From NCBI GenBank assembly GCA_036386415.1, contig DASVVT010000081.1, positions 1 through 8,109 on the forward strand: a DNA stretch of 8,109 nt. Reading direction: 5' to 3'. The DNA comes from DASVVT01 sp036386415. GTDB lineage: Bacteria; Acidobacteriota; Blastocatellia; Pyrinomonadales; Pyrinomonadaceae. Positions 6,926-8,109 of this stretch are shown here, in pieces. The notes beneath the pieces are model-generated. The model did not search any database. It had not been told where the DNA came from and saw only the letters and a list, made by a program, of their open reading frames with translations. Numbering within the stretch: the first letter of the stretch is position 1; every line of letters starts with the position of its first letter. The position numbers were made by a program, and so were the translations under genes.

Positions 6926-7045
6926 AGTGTCCGCTGGAAGCTGACTTCCCACTAAATTCTTCTCCGACCCGGATAGCTGAAGACCGGCTTTGCCAGCCTC
7001 GTTCGAAGAGTTTCAGGCTCCTCGTACTGCAAGGCCTATGCCTTG
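6926..7045 (-). promoter_or_regulatory. Structured leader region upstream of the protease, possible riboswitch-like element
   Basis: The 508-bp gap 6738-7245 holds no credible gene but several pairings on the minus strand. They include CAAGGC/GCCTTG (7030-7045), AGCCT/AGGCT around TTCGAA (6995-7019), a hairpin around GGCAAAGCC (6986-6994), and GGAAG/CTTCC (6936-6949) enclosed by AGTG/CACT (6926-6953). The order GAAAC, TTCGAA, GAGG, GGCAAAGCC, GGTCT, CCGGGT loosely recalls the c-di-GMP-I (GEMM) riboswitch, but the invariant GGACGCAAAGCC is not matched (CTGGCAAAGCC) and the second hairpin is too short. If it is transcribed with the protease, its distance of about 190-300 nt from the start allows regulation. 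Confidence 0.25.
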
Positions 7046-7078
7046 GACTTCTGGTTTAATAAAGGCGCTCGTTGTTGT

Positions 7079-7101
7079 CTCGCGCGAGGTTTTACGTAAA
7101 A
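7079..7101. promoter_or_regulatory. Two adjacent perfect palindromes, possible operator
   Basis: CTCGCGCGAG (7079-7088) and TTTTACGTAAAA (7090-7101) are both perfect palindromes separated by one base, one GC-rich and one AT-rich. They lie about 340-365 bp upstream of the protease start and about 145 bp downstream of the cysteine-rich gene. The AT-rich one is flanked by ATTTTTATTA. They could form an operator for a protease promoter nearby; I cannot place that promoter with confidence. Confidence 0.35.
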
Positions 7102-7245
7102 TTTTTATTACTCAAGGGAAACGGCTGATGTAGAACGCACCAGCAGTAAATTTTTGCCCAAGCACTTTGCATCACCGGGACAGACAGTAAGTCTCGCTCA
7201 ACGGACTAAGCTGAAGAGTCCCATGGTAGATTACGGCTTCGGGCG

Positions 7246-7509
7246 TTAAGGGGTTTTACCCCCGTAGCATTTCTGTTGGCAGGCTGTAAATTGCTGGTAG
7301 CAGACGGCCATCTGATCATCATTTTTAGCCCTCCGCTGGCACTTCTCGTAAGTCCGCAGACAATTTGTTAAGCAGACGGAACGTGATGGGCCATTGGGAC
7401 CCTGGGCTCTGATGGCAGATCGAGCGGCAACTGGCTGAAAAATCAAATATATTCCCATGATAAGAGGACACAGGAAGGAAACCGCAAAACAAACGATCAT
7501 CCTCTTCAT
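7246..7509 (-). CDS. Small secreted cysteine-rich protein (87 aa), unknown function
   Basis: I do not recognise a named family. Residues 1-30 are a signal peptide or membrane anchor (basic start MKRM, hydrophobic core to about 24, VAA-R near the cleavage point). The mature part has six cysteines, C46, C50, C57, C70, C77 and C81, spaced C-x3-C-x6-C-x12-C-x6-C-x3-C. This mirror-symmetric pattern fits two helices packed antiparallel and joined by nested disulfides (C46-C81, C50-C77, C57-C70), similar in idea to CHCH-type helical hairpins. The mature region is rich in Gln, Lys and Arg. The start ATG at 7509 is supported by TAAGGAG 11 nt upstream; a second ATG (codon 4) is possible. The reading frame has a coherent export signal and cysteine pattern, unlike the longer overlapping frame on the same strand. 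It is separated by 508 bp from the protease and is probably transcribed on its own. Confidence 0.75.
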   Translation of the reverse strand: MKRMIVCFAVSFLCPLIMGIYLIFQPVAARSAIRAQGPNGPSRSVCLTNCLRTYEKCQRRAKNDDQMAVCYQQFTACQQKCYGGKTP

Positions 7510-7520
7510 AGTTTACCGAT

Positions 7521-7527
7521 CTCCTTA
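7521..7527 (-). promoter_or_regulatory. Ribosome binding site of the cysteine-rich protein
   Basis: TAAGGAG on the minus strand, 11 nt before the ATG at 7509; the spacing is slightly long but the match is strong. Confidence 0.6.
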
Positions 7528-7627
7528 TTGCGAGGGAGATTATGCGACAGGCTGTTTGCCTTTGAGTAGCGTTTCTTGATCCAATAACGAGTGGTCTCAG
7601 GAGCAGGAGAGAGTTGACCAAATCCTC

Positions 7628-7637
7628 ACTGTACAGT
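7628..7637. promoter_or_regulatory. Perfect 10-bp palindrome upstream of the cysteine-rich gene
   Basis: ACTGTACAGT is perfectly self-complementary and is followed 2 bp later by an imperfect 14-bp palindrome TCCAACATGCTGGA. Both lie between the proposed promoter (7709-7737) and the start codon. They may be an operator; the evidence is symmetry only. Confidence 0.25.
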
Positions 7638-7708
7638 CCAACATGCTGGAATATGTTGTCAAAAAGGAGAGAGATATCAGCTAATACATTTGTGCCTCGC
7701 GATCGCAA

Positions 7709-7737
7709 AGACTAACCGTCTGCCGTTGTTTTGTCAA
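7709..7737 (-). promoter_or_regulatory. Candidate sigma-70-type promoter for the cysteine-rich protein
   Basis: On the minus strand a perfect TTGACA (7732-7737) is followed after 17 nt by TAGTCT (7709-7714), which keeps the key T1, A2 and T6 of the -10 box. Transcription would start near 7702 and give a leader of about 190 nt. The region 7510-7880 otherwise contains no gene that I can support. Confidence 0.35.
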
Positions 7738-7845
7738 GATCGCTTGCACCTACTCGGCGCTGAGTACAACTAATCCGACCCGCAAAAGATGTGCCTTTGC
7801 TCGACAATGCTCAATTTAGGTACTGCTTGGTGAGACTCTCGCTTC

Positions 7846-7875
7846 TTGAAAGGCAGACATGAGCCCAGACATAAG
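7846..7875 (+). promoter_or_regulatory. Candidate promoter for the structured RNA
   Basis: TTGAAA (7846-7851) and CATAAG (7870-7875) are separated by 18 nt and resemble -35 and -10 boxes. A start near 7882 would place a short unstructured 5' stretch of about 13-15 nt directly before the first paired bases of the structured RNA. Confidence 0.3.
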
Positions 7876-7881
7876 GTTAAA

Positions 7882-8109
7882 TTATCCGAAGCGGTCTCAA
7901 CGCCTGTAGGAGTGATTAAGCCGCAAGGTGCGGTAGTTTATGCTCGGGAGAGTGTTAGACCGGCGCTAGCGGTCTTGTATGTTGACTGAACTTAGTTCTG
8001 AGCACAACCTGTGCTCATTGATTCTGCTCAGGGACGCCTGAGCAGATGGAGCACCGGTGAAGCTGATAGCGGTCTGAGGCCATTCCTTGAGCCTGTTAAT
8101 TAGATCAGC
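7882..8109 (+). ncRNA. Structured RNA resembling HEARO / IscB omega-RNA, running off the right edge
   Basis: From about 7897 to the edge almost every segment can pair. TCAAC (7897-7901) with GTTGA (7981-7985) closes a domain. That domain contains the hairpin CCGCA-AGG-TGCGG (7921-7933) inside a longer imperfect stem GAG/CTC, and AGACCG/CGGTCT (7957-7962 with 7970-7975). They are followed by GAGCACA-ACC-TGTGCTC (8000-8016), a perfect 10-bp stem TCTGCTCAGG-GACG-CCTGAGCAGA (8023-8046), and GCTGAT/ATCAGC (8062-8067 with 8104-8109). Order, size (about 220 nt) and strings such as GGAGTGATTAAGCCGCAAGG, GTTAGACCGGC and GTTGACTGAAC match my memory of HEARO RNAs, the guide RNAs encoded just upstream of IscB nucleases in IS200/605-like elements. 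The family name is from memory and unverified; the base pairing is seen directly. No nuclease start codon lies inside the window. In that family the guide is the short 5' segment, here about 7882-7895, taken from DNA flanking the element. Confidence 0.55.

Noticed and set aside
6846..6992. Cobalamin riboswitch on the plus strand (CCCGCGACTGTGAT and AGCTGAAGACCGGC resemble its conserved boxes)
   Set aside because: The upstream GGGAA and paired P5 elements cannot be aligned, the second box has a deletion, and no plus-strand gene follows for a riboswitch to control.
6856..7059. Plus-strand open frame of 67 codons upstream of the protease
   Set aside because: GTG start without ribosome binding site, no recognisable features, and it covers a region better explained as a structured minus-strand leader.
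7325..7708. Minus-strand open frame of 127 codons overlapping the cysteine-rich gene
   Set aside because: It has no good ribosome binding site or domain. The overlapping 87-codon frame has a signal peptide, a Shine-Dalgarno and an ordered cysteine pattern, so it is the real gene.

Overview
The window looks like a piece of chromosome from an Acidobacteriota bacterium, probably Blastocatellia/Pyrinomonadales. The taxonomic guess rests on the secreted S8 protease whose C-terminus is built of GVLITDG-type repeats, which I associate with that group; nothing else in the window fixes the taxonomy.

Layout. (1) Positions 1-615 contain no convincing gene but are dense in organised DNA. Four copies of an ACCGA-centred unit recur at exactly 39 bp, two of them perfect palindromes. 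They are followed by a tandem 11-bp repeat and four ACTCAGCC-type direct repeats. (2) At 617-661 lies the 3' portion of a tRNA-Cys(GCA), from the anticodon loop to the encoded CCA, with no 5' half. This is the classic footprint of a tyrosine-recombinase integration site, so 1-615 is probably the end of an integrated element. (3) 662-1061 is non-coding, with a second 11-bp tandem repeat close to the tRNA remnant. (4) 1062-4585, minus strand, encodes a two-component pair: a membrane-anchored hybrid histidine kinase followed by an NtrC-type sigma-54 activator. (5) 4776-6737, minus strand, encodes a secreted subtilisin-like protease with a GTG start and a strong ribosome binding site. It is preceded by a roughly 500-nt non-coding leader/intergenic region with several possible RNA hairpins. 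(6) 7246-7509, minus strand, encodes a small secreted cysteine-rich protein with a mirror-symmetric cysteine spacing. (7) From about 7880 to the right edge, plus strand, there is a highly structured stretch of successive stem-loops that resembles the HEARO / IscB omega-RNA family. If that is right, an iscB-type nuclease gene should begin just beyond the window.

How the parts may work together. The kinase and activator most likely form one signalling pathway driving sigma-54 promoters, but I found no convincing -24/-12 promoter for any gene in this window. The protease and the cysteine-rich protein are both exported and share orientation with the pair, without clear evidence of co-transcription. 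Both window edges carry mobile-DNA signatures (an attachment site on the left, an IS200/605-IscB-like RNA on the right), so the chromosomal genes lie between two insertion scars.
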